6,461 nucleotides of DNA, from contig JAPYWT010000146.1 in the NCBI GenBank assembly GCA_028276215.1, forward strand, positions 1-6,461. The letters are read 5' to 3'. The stretch is from Thermoflexus sp. (GTDB taxonomy: Bacteria > Chloroflexota > Anaerolineae > B4-G1 > DUEL01). A model generated the notes under the pieces. That model did no database searches, was not told where the DNA came from, and was given only the letters and a program-made list of their open reading frames with translations. Position numbers and translations under genes: made by a program. This document shows, in pieces, positions 5,851 through 6,461 of this stretch. Every line of letters starts with the position of its first letter. Position 1 is the stretch's first letter.

Positions 5851-6267
5851 ATGGCAGAGGGAGCAACCTGGATCCCTTACGAGGAGTGGGAGGCGCAGGT
5901 GCCAGAGGAAATCCGGCAGGACCCTCTCTGGCAGATGGAGGCCTACCGGCTGGCGTTGTACCTCTACGACCTGGCCTGGGAGGATTGCCAGCAGTTGATG
6001 CGGGATCCCCGAGGCCGGGCCATTGCGGAGCAGTTGATCCGCAGCGCGGGCTCCATTTGCGCCAACATTGAAGAAGGCTACGGCCGGGGCATGGGCCGAC
6101 AATACGCCCAGTTCCTGGGCTATTCTCTGGGTTCTACTCGGGAGACCCGCGGCTGGTATTACCGTGGTCGCCGACTCCTGGCTCCAGAGGCCATTGCCCA
6201 CCGGTACCGCCTTCTTACCCAAATCACCCGCCTTCTCACAGTTGCTCACCGTCAGCAAAAAGGCTAA
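5851..6267 (+). CDS. Four-helix-bundle protein, S23 / 23S rRNA intervening-sequence family (second copy)
   Basis: This 138-residue protein is a second, divergent member of the S23 family. The signature is EAYRLALYLYDLAWED (residues 30-45) followed by QLIRSAGSICANIEEGYGR (61-79), with two more helices containing QFLGYSLGSTRETRGWYYRGRRL. An N-terminal leader of about 25 residues rich in W and E precedes helix 1. The ATG at 5851 directly follows the upstream heptamer array. A GTG at 5842, inside the array, would add three residues (MII) and cannot be excluded. Neither start has a good ribosome binding site, so translation may depend on reinitiation after acsE. The stop codon TAA (6265-6267) shares bases with the first downstream heptamer. 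The two copies share only the family motifs, so this is not a recent duplication. Confidence 0.87.
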   Translation: MAEGATWIPYEEWEAQVPEEIRQDPLWQMEAYRLALYLYDLAWEDCQQLMRDPRGRAIAEQLIRSAGSICANIEEGYGRGMGRQYAQFLGYSLGSTRETRGWYYRGRRLLAPEAIAHRYRLLTQITRLLTVAHRQQKG

Positions 6268-6381
6268 TCCGCAATCCGCAATCACGAATCAGCAATCCAC
6301 AATCACGAATCAGCAATCAGCAATCAGCAATCACGAATCAGCAATCAGCAATCACGAATCAGCAATCAGCAATCAGCAATC
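6266..6381. repeat. Heptamer tandem array (16 units) with a 49-bp higher-order period
   Basis: From 6266 to 6377 the sequence is sixteen uninterrupted 7-bp units of the form AATCNNN: AATCCGC twice, then AATCACG, AATCAGC and one AATCCAC. A partial AATC (6378-6381) runs into the folD ribosome binding site. Units 3-9 (6280-6328) and 10-16 (6329-6377) form two 49-bp copies that differ at only two bases, in the third unit. The first unit overlaps the stop codon of the preceding gene. The array resembles the heptameric short tandem repeats known from filamentous cyanobacteria in style, not in demonstrated origin. Confidence 0.95.
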
Positions 6382-6387
6382 GGAGGA
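6382..6387 (+). promoter_or_regulatory. Ribosome binding site of folD abutting the heptamer array
   Basis: GGAGGA begins at 6382, one base after the last partial repeat unit (AATC, then C at 6381), and lies 6 nt before the ATG at 6394. The repeat array therefore ends exactly where the folD translation signal begins. Confidence 0.75.
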
Positions 6388-6393
6388 ACTCCT

Positions 6394-6461
6394 ATGACCG
6401 CGACCCTCATTGACGGTAATGCTGTCGCTGCGGCGATCCACCAGGAAATCATCGCTGAGGT
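6394..6461 (+). CDS. folD: Bifunctional methylene-THF dehydrogenase / methenyl-THF cyclohydrolase FolD, N-terminal fragment
   Basis: Only 22 codons plus two bases are present before the window ends. The sequence MTATLIDGNAVAAAIHQEIIAE matches the conserved FolD start, in which xxIIDGKxIAxxIrxEI is typical. FolD interconverts 5,10-methylene-, 5,10-methenyl- and 10-formyl-THF in the cytoplasm and serves the methyl branch of the Wood-Ljungdahl pathway, in keeping with acsE upstream. The ATG has GGAGGA 6 nt ahead. Catalytic residues lie beyond the window and cannot be checked. Confidence 0.85.
   Translation, partial: MTATLIDGNAVAAAIHQEIIAE

Larger units (their letters stand above)
5820..6381. 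other. Putative insertion unit: four-helix-bundle gene between inverted heptamer arrays
   Basis: The arrays at 5820-5847 and 6266-6381 are reverse complements of each other at unit level and enclose one small ORF. The same arrangement with unrelated repeats surrounds the gene at 118-504. No transposase, integrase or reverse transcriptase is present, so any movement would rely on enzymes supplied elsewhere. In RNA the arrays could pair into a stem enclosing the cistron, much as rRNA intervening sequences form a processed stem. That it is mobile is an inference. Confidence 0.4.

Noticed and set aside
5847..5852. Perfect TATAAT -10 box
   Set aside because: It overlaps the ATG at 5851, so transcription from it would begin inside the gene, and there is no convincing -35 box 16-18 nt upstream. 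It arises from the end of the heptamer array meeting the start codon.
6266..6381. CRISPR array
   Set aside because: The repeat unit is 7 bp with no unique spacers and no cas genes nearby.
6068..6397. ORF of 109 codons running through the heptamer array and overlapping the folD start
   Set aside because: It begins inside the four-helix-bundle gene in another frame. Its tail of repeated Asn, Gln, Ser and Ile is simply the heptamer array translated, which has no stops in that frame.

Overview
The window is a stretch of a Wood-Ljungdahl (acetyl-CoA pathway) gene cluster from a GC-rich, strictly anaerobic bacterium. All genes lie on the + strand. The core genes, in order, are the reductive activator of the corrinoid iron-sulfur protein (RACo/AcsV), a broken radical SAM gene, the nickel-insertion ATPase CooC, the methyltetrahydrofolate:corrinoid methyltransferase AcsE, and the first 22 codons of folD. 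Folate-based one-carbon genes point to a bacterium rather than a methanogen. The accessory families and short tandem arrays suggest Chloroflexota (Anaerolineae or a relative), but that placement is an inference.

Layout: 1-90 is a G-rich 40-bp tandem repeat. 118-504 is a small four-helix-bundle protein (S23/23S rRNA intervening-sequence family) coupled by ATGA to acsV (501-2477). 2479-2838 is the 5' half of a radical SAM gene. 2872-3860 holds a MNT-type nucleotidyltransferase and a DUF433/DUF5615 toxin-antitoxin-like pair. 3871-4647 is cooC, coupled by ATGA to a DUF2283 gene (4644-4865). 4901-5824 is acsE. 5851-6267 is a second four-helix-bundle gene, set between heptamer repeats that are inverted relative to each other. 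folD starts at 6394 and runs off the edge.

How the genes work together: FolD helps form the methyl-THF precursor, AcsE moves the methyl group from methyl-THF to the corrinoid protein, RACo rescues that protein when its cobalt oxidises to Co(II), and CooC loads nickel into CO dehydrogenase/acetyl-CoA synthase. The acsA/B/C/D structural genes are not in this window and would be expected nearby.

The unusual part is the layering. Every core-gene junction holds small accessory ORFs whose codon choice looks more AT-rich than that of the core genes. They sit almost seamlessly at stop/start junctions, by 4-nt overlap or with a fresh ribosome binding site. Both four-helix-bundle genes have a short-repeat array upstream and a reverse-complement array downstream. 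The two arrays differ completely in sequence but share the arrangement. In the first case the downstream array has become coding and forms a Pro/Ser/Thr-rich N-terminal extension of RACo. In the second, the upstream array contains the acsE stop codon and the downstream array ends at the folD ribosome binding site. This looks like a small repeat-bracketed insertion unit that settles between operon genes while keeping them expressed.
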